Assembly: GCA_016192145.1 (NCBI GenBank)
Contig: JACPUT010000009.1
Span: forward strand, 124,001-188,000
Source: Acidobacteriota bacterium
Lineage (GTDB): Bacteria; Acidobacteriota; Holophagae; Holophagales; Holophagaceae
DNA length: 64,000 nt
Direction of reading: 5' to 3'
Positions 17,458-25,736 of this stretch are shown here, piece after piece. Under the pieces are notes generated by a model. It made no database searches. It saw only the letters and a program-made list of their open reading frames with translations, and was not told the origin of the DNA. A program made the position numbers and the translations under genes. Each line of letters begins with the position of its first letter. Within the stretch, counting starts at the first letter, position 1.

Positions 17458-17478
17458 CGGGGCCCAGGATGGGCCCCG
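17458..17478 (+). terminator. Possible terminator hairpin between leuS and the Rieske gene
   Basis: CGGGGCCC-AGGAT-GGGCCCCG is a perfect 8-bp stem with a 5-nt loop. No U-tract follows, so an intrinsic terminator is only a possibility. The rest of the 17354-17585 gap holds no ORF that looks coding. Confidence 0.4.
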
Positions 17479-17585
17479 TAACGATGCCACCCCGTTCGCC
17501 GAACCGGCCCCCTCCGCTTTTTGGGACCGGATCTGGGCGACCGGTGGATGCGGCTGCACCCTCGGGTCACCGCCCCGGAGCCCCC

Positions 17586-18053
17586 ATGTCCGAGTCAACC
17601 GTCACCCTCGACCGTCGCACCTTCTGCGCCTGCGCCCTCACGGCCACCGCCGTGGCCTGCGGCGGGGGTGGCGGTGGCTCCGCCAGCGCGCCTGGACCCA
17701 CCCCCATCCCCACGGGCCCCAAGACCACCACGGACACCAAGGCGGGGCTCCTCGCCACAGCGAGCGGCACCATCCGCGACTATCGGGATCTGGGGGCCTT
17801 CTGGCTCATCCGGGATCCGGGTGGCATCTTCGCCATGACCGCCATCTGCACCCACCAGGGTTGCACCATCGGCCAGGGCGGACCCGCCTTCGCCTGCCCC
17901 TGCCATGGCAGCCAATACGATCTGGTGGGGGCCGTGACCCAGGGCCCCGCCGCGACGGGCCTCGCCCACTTCGCCGTGTCGGAGTCCACCCCGGGCGGCG
18001 CCCTGGTGGTGAACACGGCCCAGCCCGTGCCCGCCGGCACCCGCATGACCTGA
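17586..18053 (+). CDS. Rieske [2Fe-2S] protein, Tat-exported lipoprotein
   Basis: This is a 155-residue protein with a twin-arginine signal (DRRTFCACALTATAVAC). It is followed by a Gly-rich linker, and the Cys after TAVA could be a lipobox cysteine. The Rieske cluster ligands are CTHQGC...CPCHGSQYD (Cys-x-His, then Cys-x2-His). The fold is the short soluble-type Rieske domain, as in orphan Rieske proteins or dioxygenase ferredoxins. No cytochrome b or oxygenase partner is adjacent, so its electron partner is unknown. The start was chosen for the GGAG at -10 and the Tat signal; an upstream open extension is rejected. Confidence 0.85.
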   Translation: MSESTVTLDRRTFCACALTATAVACGGGGGGSASAPGPTPIPTGPKTTTDTKAGLLATASGTIRDYRDLGAFWLIRDPGGIFAMTAICTHQGCTIGQGGPAFACPCHGSQYDLVGAVTQGPAATGLAHFAVSESTPGGALVVNTAQPVPAGTRMT

Positions 18054-18111
18054 AGCACGCCGCCTTCGGCCCTTCCGGCCCCTCCGATACCATGGAGGTT
18101 CCGGAGCCGCC

Positions 18112-19974
18112 ATGAGCCAGCGAATCGTCGAATGCGTCCCCAACTTCAGCGAGGGGCGCGATCGCGCCAAGATCAAGCAGATCACCGACGCCCTTGAAGC
18201 CGTCGCCGGTGTGCAGCTCCTGGACGTGGATCCCGGCGCCGACACCAATCGCACGGTGGTGACCATCGTGGGCGATCCCGAGGCCGTGCTGGAGGCCGCC
18301 TTCCAGGGCGTGAAGCGGGCCGCCGAAGTGATCGACATGACCCAGCACCACGGGGCCCACCCCCGCATGGGCGCCACGGACGTCTGCCCTTTCATCCCCG
18401 TGGAAGGCGTCACCATGGCCGAGTGCGCCGAGCTGGCGCGCCGCCTGGGCGACCGCGTGGGCCGCGAGCTGGGCCTGCCCGTGTACTTGTATGAGGCCGC
18501 CGCCAGCCGCCCGGAGCGGAAGAACCTCGCCGTGGTGCGCAAGGGTGAATACGAGGGCCTCGCGGAGAAACTGCAGAACCCCCACTGGGTGCCTGACTTC
18601 GGCCCCGCCGCCTTCAACCCCAAGGCCGGGGCCCTCATCACCGGCGCCCGGGAATTCCTCATCGCCTACAACATCACCCTCAACTCCAAGGTGAAGGACC
18701 ACGCCACGGACCTCGCCTTCGAGCTGCGCGAGAAGGGCCGCGTGGCCCGGCGCGGCCAGACCAACGCCTTCTACAATTCCGGCGAGATCTGCTTCTACGC
18801 GGATTCGCGATTTCCTTGCGGAAATTGCGAACGGGATGAAAAGACCTTTGAGGCGCTCATCGAGCATTGCCGCGAAGCGCATGGGTACGACCTGCTCCAC
18901 CTGCTCTCCCTCAATGACATCCCCACGACGCCCAGCGTCGTGGGGCAGAAGGCCTATCGGGCCGGGCGCTTCGCTGATTGCAAGGCCATCGGATGGGTGG
19001 TGGAGGAGTACGGCCGCGCCCAGCTCTCCATCAACCTCACCAACTACAAGGTGACGAGCGCCCACGCGGTGCTGGACGCCACGCGGGAGATGGCCTCCGA
19101 CCGGGGCCTCGTCGTCACCGGCAGCGAGATCGTGGGCCTCGTGCCCTACGCGGCGCTGAAGGAGGCGGGCCAACACTATCTCAAGGCCATGGGACGCAGC
19201 CCCTTCGTGCCCGCCGAGGACGTGCTGAAGACCGCCGTGTTCTCCATGGGCCTCGCGGACGTGGCCCCCTTCGACATCCCCGCCAAGGTGCTGGGCCTGC
19301 CCAAGGCCTACGCCAAGGGCCTGGGCGGCATGACGGTGAAGGCCTTCACCGAGGAAGTGAGCCGCGACACGCCAGCCCCGGGCGGCGGTTCCATCGCCGC
19401 CCTCTGCGGCGCCCTGGGCGCGGCGCTCGCCTCCATGGTGGCCAACCTCACCCAGCCCAAGGCCTCGGGCGAACCGGAAGCGGAACTCCTGGCCATCGCC
19501 CAGGGCTGCCAAGCCGCCAAGGACGCCCTCGTCCTCGCCATCGACGAGGACACGGCCGCCTTCAACGGCTACATGGACGCCCTCCGCCTGCCCAAGGGCA
19601 CCGACGAGGAGAAGGCCCGCCGCAGCGCCGCGATGCAGGCCGGGCTCAAGGAGGCCGTGGCCGTGCCCCTCGCCACCGCCGAGCGCAGCCTGGAGGCCAT
19701 GAAGCTGGCCCAGCGCGTGGCCAAGGTGGGCAACCCCGCCTCCCTCACCGATGCCCTCGTGGGGGCCGCCGCCGCCTTCGCCGGGGTGCGGGGCGGCCTC
19801 TGGAACGTGATGATCAACCTCAAGGACATCAAGGACACCACCTTCAACGACGCCATGCGCACCCGCTGCGGGGCCCTGCTCCAGGAGGCCGAGGCCCTGA
19901 TGGCTGCGGTGGCCACGGAGGGAGATGCCCGGCTGGTGGGCATGATCGAAGCCAAGGCGAAAAAGGGGGCTTGA
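18112..19974 (+). CDS. ftcD: Bifunctional glutamate formimidoyltransferase / formimidoyltetrahydrofolate cyclodeaminase
   Basis: This is a 620-residue fusion. Residues 1-300 are the formimidoyltransferase (IVECVPNFSEGRD, DPGADTNRTVVTIVGDPE, HHGAHPRMGATDVCPFIPV). After a linker, the cyclodeaminase begins near residue 400 (VKAFTEEVSRDTPAPGGGSIAALCGALGAAL) and ends KDTTFNDAMR. It transfers the formimino group from the histidine-degradation intermediate to tetrahydrofolate and then releases ammonia. No hut genes are adjacent. Many bacteria keep the two activities as separate genes; the fused form is typical of animals and some bacteria. Confidence 0.95.
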   Translation: MSQRIVECVPNFSEGRDRAKIKQITDALEAVAGVQLLDVDPGADTNRTVVTIVGDPEAVLEAAFQGVKRAAEVIDMTQHHGAHPRMGATDVCPFIPVEGVTMAECAELARRLGDRVGRELGLPVYLYEAAASRPERKNLAVVRKGEYEGLAEKLQNPHWVPDFGPAAFNPKAGALITGAREFLIAYNITLNSKVKDHATDLAFELREKGRVARRGQTNAFYNSGEICFYADSRFPCGNCERDEKTFEALIEHCREAHGYDLLHLLSLNDIPTTPSVVGQKAYRAGRFADCKAIGWVVEEYGRAQLSINLTNYKVTSAHAVLDATREMASDRGLVVTGSEIVGLVPYAALKEAGQHYLKAMGRSPFVPAEDVLKTAVFSMGLADVAPFDIPAKVLGLPKAYAKGLGGMTVKAFTEEVSRDTPAPGGGSIAALCGALGAALASMVANLTQPKASGEPEAELLAIAQGCQAAKDALVLAIDEDTAAFNGYMDALRLPKGTDEEKARRSAAMQAGLKEAVAVPLATAERSLEAMKLAQRVAKVGNPASLTDALVGAAAAFAGVRGGLWNVMINLKDIKDTTFNDAMRTRCGALLQEAEALMAAVATEGDARLVGMIEAKAKKGA

Positions 19975-20041
19975 CCATCGTAACTTTGGGGTGATTGGGG
20001 TTACAGCTAATAACCCAGCGCCAGGCTGCTAGAGTGGCCCC

Positions 20042-20611
20042 ATGAAAACCGCCTGCCTCCTCCTGCTCTCCCTCACCGCGCTCGCGGCCTCCGGGGGCCC
20101 CCACTTCGGCGTCGTCGCAGGGCTCGCCAGCCCTGTGGGTGAACTCCGCCATCACGATCAGCTGGGAACCCACTTCGGCTTCAGTGCCCACTTGGGCTTG
20201 GTGGCCCAGGGGCGCTTGAACGACCGGAACGAACTGCGTGGGCAGCTGACCTTCCTGAGTTTCCCGGGCCACAGCTTTCCCGCCAGCAAGGCCTGGCCCG
20301 ACTACAGGGATCTGCAAATGGGCCTGGATTGGGTCCACGGGTTCCGGGGCCTCGATCGCAGCGCCTACATGCTGGTGGGCGTCACCGTGAACCGGTTCCA
20401 GGTGTCCCCGGGCGGTCCATTCGCCGGCTCGATGGACTCCCAAACCCAGTCCGGCGCCCTGGGCGGGAAAGTGGGCGGCGGCTTTGCCTTTTCCCGCCGC
20501 TTCCGACTTGAGGGCCAGTTCAACCAGGTCCAGATCAAGCGCTTCGGCGCCTCGGGCCTGGGCTTCACCCCCGCCCAATGGGTCCAGGCCTCCGCCGTAT
20601 TCCAGTTCTGA
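20042..20611 (+). CDS. Small outer-membrane beta-barrel-like protein
   Basis: This is a 189-residue exported protein with a signal peptide (MKTACLLLLSLTALAASGG). Alternating hydrophobic strands rich in Gly and aromatic residues follow, and it ends in ...SAVFQF with a C-terminal Phe, as expected for a BamA-inserted barrel. Segments such as GTHFGFSAHLGLV and KVGGGFAFSRRFRLEGQFNQ look like barrel strands. No specific function can be assigned. A GCTAGAGTGG box 5-14 nt before the ATG resembles the -10-like motifs seen before other genes here, though it is very close to the start. Confidence 0.7.
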   Translation: MKTACLLLLSLTALAASGGPHFGVVAGLASPVGELRHHDQLGTHFGFSAHLGLVAQGRLNDRNELRGQLTFLSFPGHSFPASKAWPDYRDLQMGLDWVHGFRGLDRSAYMLVGVTVNRFQVSPGGPFAGSMDSQTQSGALGGKVGGGFAFSRRFRLEGQFNQVQIKRFGASGLGFTPAQWVQASAVFQF

Positions 20612-20685
20612 TCCAGGGCTCCCTTCGTGAATCGGTGACGGACCCGAGGGGTTGAGATCGTTAGAATGGGGGGTTGGAGTCCCCC

Positions 20686-21642
20686 ATGTCCCAAGCCCTG
20701 GTCAAGCGTTCCGCCCCCGTCGTCGAATCCGTGTTGGAGCTCGTGGGGAACACGCCCCTGCTCCACCTCAACCAGTTCGGGAAGGGGCTCGATATCTGGG
20801 CGAAGCTGGAGTACTTGAACCCCGGCGGCAGCGTGAAGGACCGCATTGGCATCGGCATGATCCAGGCCGCCGAGAAGGCCGGCCTCATCAAGCCCGGCGT
20901 CTCCACCATCATCGAGCCCACCGCGGGCAACACGGGCGTGGGCCTCGCCATCGCCGCCAAGGCCATGGGCTACCGCTGCATCCTCTGTGTCCCCACCAAG
21001 TACAGCCGCGAAAAGATGATGCTCATGAAGGCGCTGGGCGCCGAGCTCGTGCTCATCCCCAAGGAAGACGGCATGAAGGGCGCCATCGCCAAGTGCGCGG
21101 AGCTGGCCGCCAGCATCCCCGGCGCCTACGTGCCCCAGCAGTTCGAGAACCCCTCCAACCCCGACAGCCACTACGCCACCACGGGCCCCGAGATCTGGGA
21201 GCAGTGCGAGGGCAAGGTGGATGCGGTGGTCTTCGGCGCCGGCTCGGGCGGCACCTTCACGGGCGTCGTGCGCTACCTCAAGGAACGGAACCCCAACCTC
21301 CTCGCCGTCTGCGTGGAGCCCGTGGGTTCCATCTTCGCGGGCGCCCCGCTCACCGAGTGGAAGGTGGAGGGCATCGGCAATGGCTTCATCCCTGGCAGCC
21401 TGGACCTCGCCCTCGCGGATCGCGTGATGGACGTGAAGGATGAGGACTCCCTCGCCACCGCCCGGGAGCTCATCGCCACCGAGGGATGCCTCGTGGGCGG
21501 CTCCAGCGGCGCCAACGGCTGGGCGGCCCGCGAGCTGGCCCGCGAGCTGGGCCCCGGCAAGCGCGTGGTCACCCTCTTCCCCGATGGGGCCGAGCGCTAC
21601 ATGAGCAAGTTCCCCGTCGCCGACCTGGAGCTGCCGGCATGA
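20686..21642 (+). CDS. cysK: Cysteine synthase (O-acetylserine sulfhydrylase)
   Basis: This is a 318-residue PLP enzyme of fold type II making cysteine from O-acetylserine and sulfide. The PLP lysine lies in NPGGSVKDRIG. The substrate loop is PTAGNTGVGLA (the T/S-GNTG motif), the phosphate-binding loop is FGAGSGGTFTGV, and the late serine motif is GGSSGAN. Length and motifs also fit cystathionine beta-synthase-like members. ATG 20686 is preceded by GGAG; a TTG 12 nt upstream is less likely. Its TGA overlaps the pyrE ATG. Confidence 0.92.
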   Translation: MSQALVKRSAPVVESVLELVGNTPLLHLNQFGKGLDIWAKLEYLNPGGSVKDRIGIGMIQAAEKAGLIKPGVSTIIEPTAGNTGVGLAIAAKAMGYRCILCVPTKYSREKMMLMKALGAELVLIPKEDGMKGAIAKCAELAASIPGAYVPQQFENPSNPDSHYATTGPEIWEQCEGKVDAVVFGAGSGGTFTGVVRYLKERNPNLLAVCVEPVGSIFAGAPLTEWKVEGIGNGFIPGSLDLALADRVMDVKDEDSLATARELIATEGCLVGGSSGANGWAARELARELGPGKRVVTLFPDGAERYMSKFPVADLELPA

Positions 21643-22283
21643 CCACGCTCACCGCGGATGCCCTTGCCGCCGGCCTCCTCAGCACCGGCGCGGTGAAGTT
21701 GCAGCCGGGCGACCCCTTCACCTGGTCCAGCGGCCTCAAGGCCCCCATCTACTGCGACAACCGGCAGCTGCTGGGGCTGCCCGAACTGCGGGCCCGCATC
21801 GCCGACGCCCTCGCCGAGGCCGCCAAGGCCCACCACCCCAGCCTCATCGCGGGCACGAGCACCGCCGGCATCCCCTGGGGCGCCCTCGTCGCCGAGCGCC
21901 TCAACCTCCCCTTCGCCTACGTGCGCCCCGAGCCCAAGAAACACGGCATGGGCCGCCAGGTGGAGGGCCCCAGCGCCAAGAACCACCGCGTCGTACTCAT
22001 CGAGGACCTCCTCAGCACGGGCGGCAGCAGTCTCAAGTGCGTGAAGGCCGTGCGCGAGGAGGGCGGCGTCGTCGCCACCGTGCTCGCCCTCTTCAGCTAC
22101 GGCCTGGATGCCGCTACCGAGGCCTTCGCTGCAGCCGATCTCAAGCCCCAGGTGCTCTGCACCTTCGAGGATCTGAGCGCCGTGGCCCAGGCCGAGGGCC
22201 ACCTGGATGGGGCCGGTCGCGCCTCCCTCTTCGCCTGGCAGATGGATCCCCAGGCCTGGTCCAAGGAGCGCGGCGGGGCTTAG
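21639..22283 (+). CDS. pyrE: Orotate phosphoribosyltransferase
   Basis: This is a 214-residue type I phosphoribosyltransferase converting orotate and PRPP to OMP in pyrimidine synthesis. Visible marks are FTWSSGLKAPIYCDNR at the N-terminus, AGTSTAGIPWGALVAERL, FAYVRPEPKKHGMGRQVEG and the PRPP-binding loop VVLIEDLLSTGGSSL. The ATG overlaps the cysK stop (ATGA), so it is translationally coupled, an unusual pairing of sulfur and pyrimidine metabolism. Confidence 0.95.
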   Translation: MTTLTADALAAGLLSTGAVKLQPGDPFTWSSGLKAPIYCDNRQLLGLPELRARIADALAEAAKAHHPSLIAGTSTAGIPWGALVAERLNLPFAYVRPEPKKHGMGRQVEGPSAKNHRVVLIEDLLSTGGSSLKCVKAVREEGGVVATVLALFSYGLDAATEAFAAADLKPQVLCTFEDLSAVAQAEGHLDGAGRASLFAWQMDPQAWSKERGGA

Positions 22284-22345
22284 CCCTTGGCCCTGCCTTC
22301 TGGCGCGCCCCCGAAGCGGTGGCACACTGAGTCCGGAGGCCTTGG

Positions 22346-22900
22346 ATGAAACTCTATACCCGCGCTGGCGACCAGGGCTCCACGGGACTCTTCGGAGGCG
22401 ACCGCGTCACCAAGAGCCACCCCCGCCTCATGGCCTACGGCACCCTCGACGAGCTGAACAGCGTGCTGGGCCTCCTGCGCCTCCACGCCAGCCCCTCCGT
22501 GGTGGGCCAGGACCTCCTGCAGCAGGTGCAGCACGATCTCTTCGTGCTCGGGGCCGTGCTCGCCACGCCTGAGAGCCGCCAGGATCTGCTGGGCGCCAAG
22601 ATGAGCACGCCCACCTGGAGCCTGGAGGACATGGAGGCGGACATCGACCGCCTTTCGGATCTGGCCCCGCCCATGAAGGCCTTCGTGCTGCCCGGCGGAA
22701 CCCAGGGCGCCGCCTGGGCCCACCTGGCGCGCACCGTGTGCCGCCGCGCCGAGCGCGAGGTGGTGGCCCTGCGCAGCGAAGAGCCCGTGGATCCCGGCGT
22801 CGTGCAGTACTTGAATCGCCTCAGCGATTGGCTCTTCGCCCTGTCCCGCGCCGAGAATGCCTCCGCGGGGGTGGCCGACGTGGAGTGGCAGCCCAAATAG
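22346..22900 (+). CDS. Cob(I)alamin adenosyltransferase, PduO type
   Basis: This is a 184-residue five-helix-bundle enzyme that adenosylates corrinoid with ATP. The N-terminal ATP-binding motif KLYTRAGDQGSTGLFGGDRV, the helix YGTLDELNSVLGLLR and the C-terminal RTVCRRAEREVVAL...YLNRLSDWLFALSR are diagnostic. GGAGG precedes the ATG. No riboswitch or other cobalamin gene lies next to it. Confidence 0.95.
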   Translation: MKLYTRAGDQGSTGLFGGDRVTKSHPRLMAYGTLDELNSVLGLLRLHASPSVVGQDLLQQVQHDLFVLGAVLATPESRQDLLGAKMSTPTWSLEDMEADIDRLSDLAPPMKAFVLPGGTQGAAWAHLARTVCRRAEREVVALRSEEPVDPGVVQYLNRLSDWLFALSRAENASAGVADVEWQPK

Positions 22901-22980
22901 GCTGGAGGCTGGAGTCCGGAGGCTGGCGAAGGGGATCGACCCATCGGATCCGCCCGGTTCGGCGGGGTCGGCGCTGACGC
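22901..22980. repeat. Truncated inverted-repeat element with conserved core
   Basis: This site carries GGCTGGAG-type units (22901-22926) on one side only, followed by ATCGACCCATCGGATCCG ... GGCGGGGTCGGCGCTGAC. Its reverse complement aligns well with the core of the element at 32261-32305: both have GCGCCGACCC, CGGATCCGATGGGTCG and similar spacing. The matching second arm is missing and would fall at the end of the kinase gene ending at 22984. It is a one-armed copy in reverse orientation. Confidence 0.7.
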
Positions 22981-22983
22981 CCT

Positions 22984-24078
22984 TCAGGCCAAGTACCCCT
23001 CCACCTCATCTCCCGGATAGCCCCGAAGCTTTTCCTCGCTGATCCGCAGGAGGTGTTCCACGGCCAGCACCCCGTCCTGGTGGCGCATGCGCTGGAAGTG
23101 GGCCCGCAGGTGACGGAGGGCCCGGGGGATGGCCGGGGCGAACTTGGCCTTCCGCTTGTGCACGAGCTGGTGGCCGAAGGTGCCCAGGGCCTTGAGGTTG
23201 CGCTGGATGCCGCTGAGGTTGAGCTCCTCCCAGAGCTGAGACTCTCCCCAGCCCAATTCCACCTGCACCCGTCGCACGAGGTGCTGGCCCGCCTCCCGGC
23301 TCCAATCCCAATAGGAATCGAACAGGATGGAGGCGAGATCGTAGGTGGCGGCGCCCCGCCGGGCGTCCTGGAAATCGATGATGACGAGGCGATCGCCCTG
23401 CACCATGAGGTTCCGCACATGGAAGTCGCGGTGGGCGAGGAAGTGGGCCCGCCCCTCCAGGCTCGCGTGGATCTCCTCCATCATGCGGTCCAGCCATTTG
23501 GGTGGATCCTTCTCCAGGAAGTCATGGAAGAAGTTCTGGCGGCAGTAGGCCCACTCGAAGTCGAACTTGGGCACGTCAAAGGCCCGCTGCATGAAGAAGG
23601 CCGCCGACGGCGCGCCAAAGGTGAGGGGGCCCAGGAAGGTGGCGAGGATCCAGCCCGCCTTCTCCGCCCAGGCCACCTCCTCCTCGGGGTGGGACATGAG
23701 GCGGTGTTCCAGGGTGAGGTCCCCCAGATCCTCCTGGAGGATCGCCCGGTCCTCGTCGTCCGCCTGGAGGATCGTGGGCACCGCCACCACGGGATCCAGG
23801 TAGGCTTGCAGGGCCCGGAACTCGAAGTGGGTGGGATCGTTCTTGGCCTGCTCCGACATGGGGTTGAGCACGAGCACCGCTTTGCCCAGCTGGGGATGGG
23901 CCACCCGGAAGTAACGTCGGGCCCCAGCATCCCCGGCGAGAGGGGCTGGGTTGGAGAGGCCCCACCGATCCAGGGCACGGGCGAGACGGGGTTCCACGAA
24001 GGTTTCAGCTCCAAGGGGCGCGGTGCGCCTGATCGGGCCAGCGCTCTGGGTGAGCGTTGGATTACTGGAACCCAGCAT
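22984..24078 (-). CDS. Aminoglycoside-phosphotransferase-fold small-molecule kinase (AmgK-like)
   Basis: This protein of about 364 residues has the APH/choline-kinase fold. Visible are the N-lobe DAGARRYFRVAH and KAVLVLNPM, a hinge AILQEDLGDLTLEHRL, the catalytic loop FLAHRDFHVRNLMVQGDRLVIIDFQDARRG (the HxDxxxxN and DFxD motifs) and the substrate lobe DLASILFDSYWDWS. AmgK relatives phosphorylate MurNAc/GlcNAc at the anomeric position in peptidoglycan recycling; here the substrate is inferred only by resemblance. The start is uncertain: ATG 24078 has no clear ribosome binding site, and GTG 23997 with GGAG upstream is a good alternative. Confidence 0.85.
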   Translation of the reverse strand: MLGSSNPTLTQSAGPIRRTAPLGAETFVEPRLARALDRWGLSNPAPLAGDAGARRYFRVAHPQLGKAVLVLNPMSEQAKNDPTHFEFRALQAYLDPVVAVPTILQADDEDRAILQEDLGDLTLEHRLMSHPEEEVAWAEKAGWILATFLGPLTFGAPSAAFFMQRAFDVPKFDFEWAYCRQNFFHDFLEKDPPKWLDRMMEEIHASLEGRAHFLAHRDFHVRNLMVQGDRLVIIDFQDARRGAATYDLASILFDSYWDWSREAGQHLVRRVQVELGWGESQLWEELNLSGIQRNLKALGTFGHQLVHKRKAKFAPAIPRALRHLRAHFQRMRHQDGVLAVEHLLRISEEKLRGYPGDEVEGYLA

Positions 24079-24118
24079 AGGCCCAATGGCCCCGTCCGAT
24101 GGAGTTCCGTGCAACGGG

Positions 24119-24487
24119 TTACAGCCAACTGCGGAAGGACCAGGCGAGGCGCTGTCCCCAGCGCTGCCGCCAGGGACGAGCCCCCCAGATTTCCGGATCG
24201 CAAGGTTGGCTTTCAGCCCTCTCGCCCGCCGCGAGCTCCGCCACTCGGGCCGCCAGGGCCGGGGCATGGAGGTGGAGGATCTCCTCCCGGAGATCCTCCA
24301 CCACGGGCCCCGCACTTATCCAAGAAACTGGCGGGATTCCAGTCCGGGGCGTAATCCAGGGCCCAGTTGGCGCTGCCCACCACCGCCCCAGCTGCCGAAC
24401 CCATCCACCACGCCCCGGATGCGCACGCCCCGGGCGGTGGGCCCAGCGCAGCCCCCTCAGCCCGTCGGCCCAGGCGCTTCGGCTCAC
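24119..24487 (-). pseudogene. Probable decayed phospholipase D / cardiolipin-synthase-like fragment
   Basis: No single frame gives a sensible protein here, but the minus strand read across frames does. One frame reads ARGVRIRGVVDGFGSWG, typical of the PLD/cardiolipin synthase strand before an HKD motif. A second frame reads VVGSANWALDYAPDWNPASF. A third reads GPVVEDLREEILHLHAPALA and ends RPWRQRWGQRLAWSFRSWL, like PLD-family C-termini. Frameshifts and deletions must separate these pieces, and no intact HKD remains. The rest of the 24079-24483 gap shows nothing else. This is inference from partial motifs. Confidence 0.4.
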
Positions 24488-25650
24488 AGCTCCTTCAGGA
24501 TCTCGGCCTTCTTGGCCTCGAATTCCTTCTTGTCCAGGAGGCCCTTCCGATAGAGGTCCTGGAGCTTCTTCAGGCGCTCCTCCGGGCTGGGGCGGCCTTC
24601 GGGAGCCGGGGAGGCCGCAGCCGCGGTGGCCTTGGCCGGTGTGGCCGGGCGGGCCGCGGTCACGCTCCGCTCCTCGGACTTGCGCAGTTGGGCCTGGAGG
24701 TCCAGCGCATCCAGGCAGTCCTGGTAGGCGGACTTGAAGATGCTCGCGTCGGGCTGCATATCCAAGGCCTTCTGCAGGAAGGGCCTGGCCTCCTCGTAGT
24801 CCCCGCGGATGAAGTGGATGATGCCCACGTTGTACCAGGCTCGCGGGTAGTACTTGGGCTTGCGGGAGGTGTCGCGCTTGGAATCCTCGAGGCCCTTCAG
24901 GCTCAGCTCCAGGGCGCCCCGGTAGTCCCGGGCCTGCACGCGGGCGTGGGCCGCCTCCATGGAGAACTCCTTATCGTCGAAGAAGGTGAGGCGGCGCGTC
25001 TCCGTCCAGGGCAGGAGCATCCTCGAGATCCGGAGCTGGGCCCGTTCGAAGGCCTCGTGGCGCACCTCGGCCTCCCGGGGGTAGGCGGGCCAGCCATCGT
25101 AGGACGTGGCGAAGCGGCTGGGGTTCTCCTCGATGCGCTGGGCCCCGAAGATCTTGCCCGTGGCCAGATCCACCACCTGCACGGCCGCCGTGAAATCCAG
25201 GGCGGTGATGCTCTTCTTCTCGACGCGCACGTGCTCCACGCCCTGCTTGTCCTTATATCGCTCTTCCCGCGTGGCCTGATTCTTGGCGAAGTCGCAGCGG
25301 TTCACGTTCACGATCACAAGGGCCGTGGGCCCCAGCAGCTTGCCCAGGGAGGCGATGGTGGCGGGATCCACGTAACCCCCGGCCCCCAGCTCCTGTTCCT
25401 TGAGCACGGCGTCCAGGTGGCTGCGGTCCACCACCTCCATGGCGCGGCTCTGCACGATGCTCGCCGTGAGCTGGTCGGCCAGCTCCCGGGAGTTGATGTC
25501 CCGGCCCGGCAGGAAGGCCACGCGATCGATCTTCAGGCCCAGGCCGGGGGGATGGGTGAGCACCGCATCCACCTTGGGGTTGGCCAGCTCGCTCCAGAAT
25601 TGGGTGCTGAGGGGCAGGGCGGCCACCAGGAAAAGGGCTCCAATTCGCAT
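24484..25650 (-). CDS. CsgG-like secreted protein with TPR and SHOCT-like C-terminus
   Basis: This protein of about 388 residues has a signal peptide (MRIGALFLVAALPLSTQF). Its N-terminal half has the curli-assembly CsgG/penicillin-binding-activator fold (KIDRVAFLPGRDINSRELADQL, MEVVDRSHLDAVLKEQ, LGPTALVIVNVN, AVQVVDLATGKIFGAQRI). A TPR-like segment follows (YYPRAWYNVGIIHFIRGDYE, EARPFLQKALDMQPDAS). A Pro/Ala linker and a short SHOCT-like helix pair close it (LKKLQDLYRKGLLDKKEFEA). It probably works in the periplasm or at the outer membrane. Its stop overlaps the GTG that opens the decayed PLD fragment. Confidence 0.8.
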   Translation of the reverse strand: MRIGALFLVAALPLSTQFWSELANPKVDAVLTHPPGLGLKIDRVAFLPGRDINSRELADQLTASIVQSRAMEVVDRSHLDAVLKEQELGAGGYVDPATIASLGKLLGPTALVIVNVNRCDFAKNQATREERYKDKQGVEHVRVEKKSITALDFTAAVQVVDLATGKIFGAQRIEENPSRFATSYDGWPAYPREAEVRHEAFERAQLRISRMLLPWTETRRLTFFDDKEFSMEAAHARVQARDYRGALELSLKGLEDSKRDTSRKPKYYPRAWYNVGIIHFIRGDYEEARPFLQKALDMQPDASIFKSAYQDCLDALDLQAQLRKSEERSVTAARPATPAKATAAAASPAPEGRPSPEERLKKLQDLYRKGLLDKKEFEAKKAEILKEL

Positions 25651-25736
25651 GCGGGGCTCCGGTTTTCGGGAGCCTAGCCTACCACGCACCCCTGGGGCAT
25701 CCTGGGAGGTCCGCCTTCTGGCGGCTCGGAGCGCCC

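Noticed and set aside
22284-22345. Cobalamin riboswitch before the PduO-type gene
   Set aside because: The gap is only 62 nt and shows no B12-box-like sequence.
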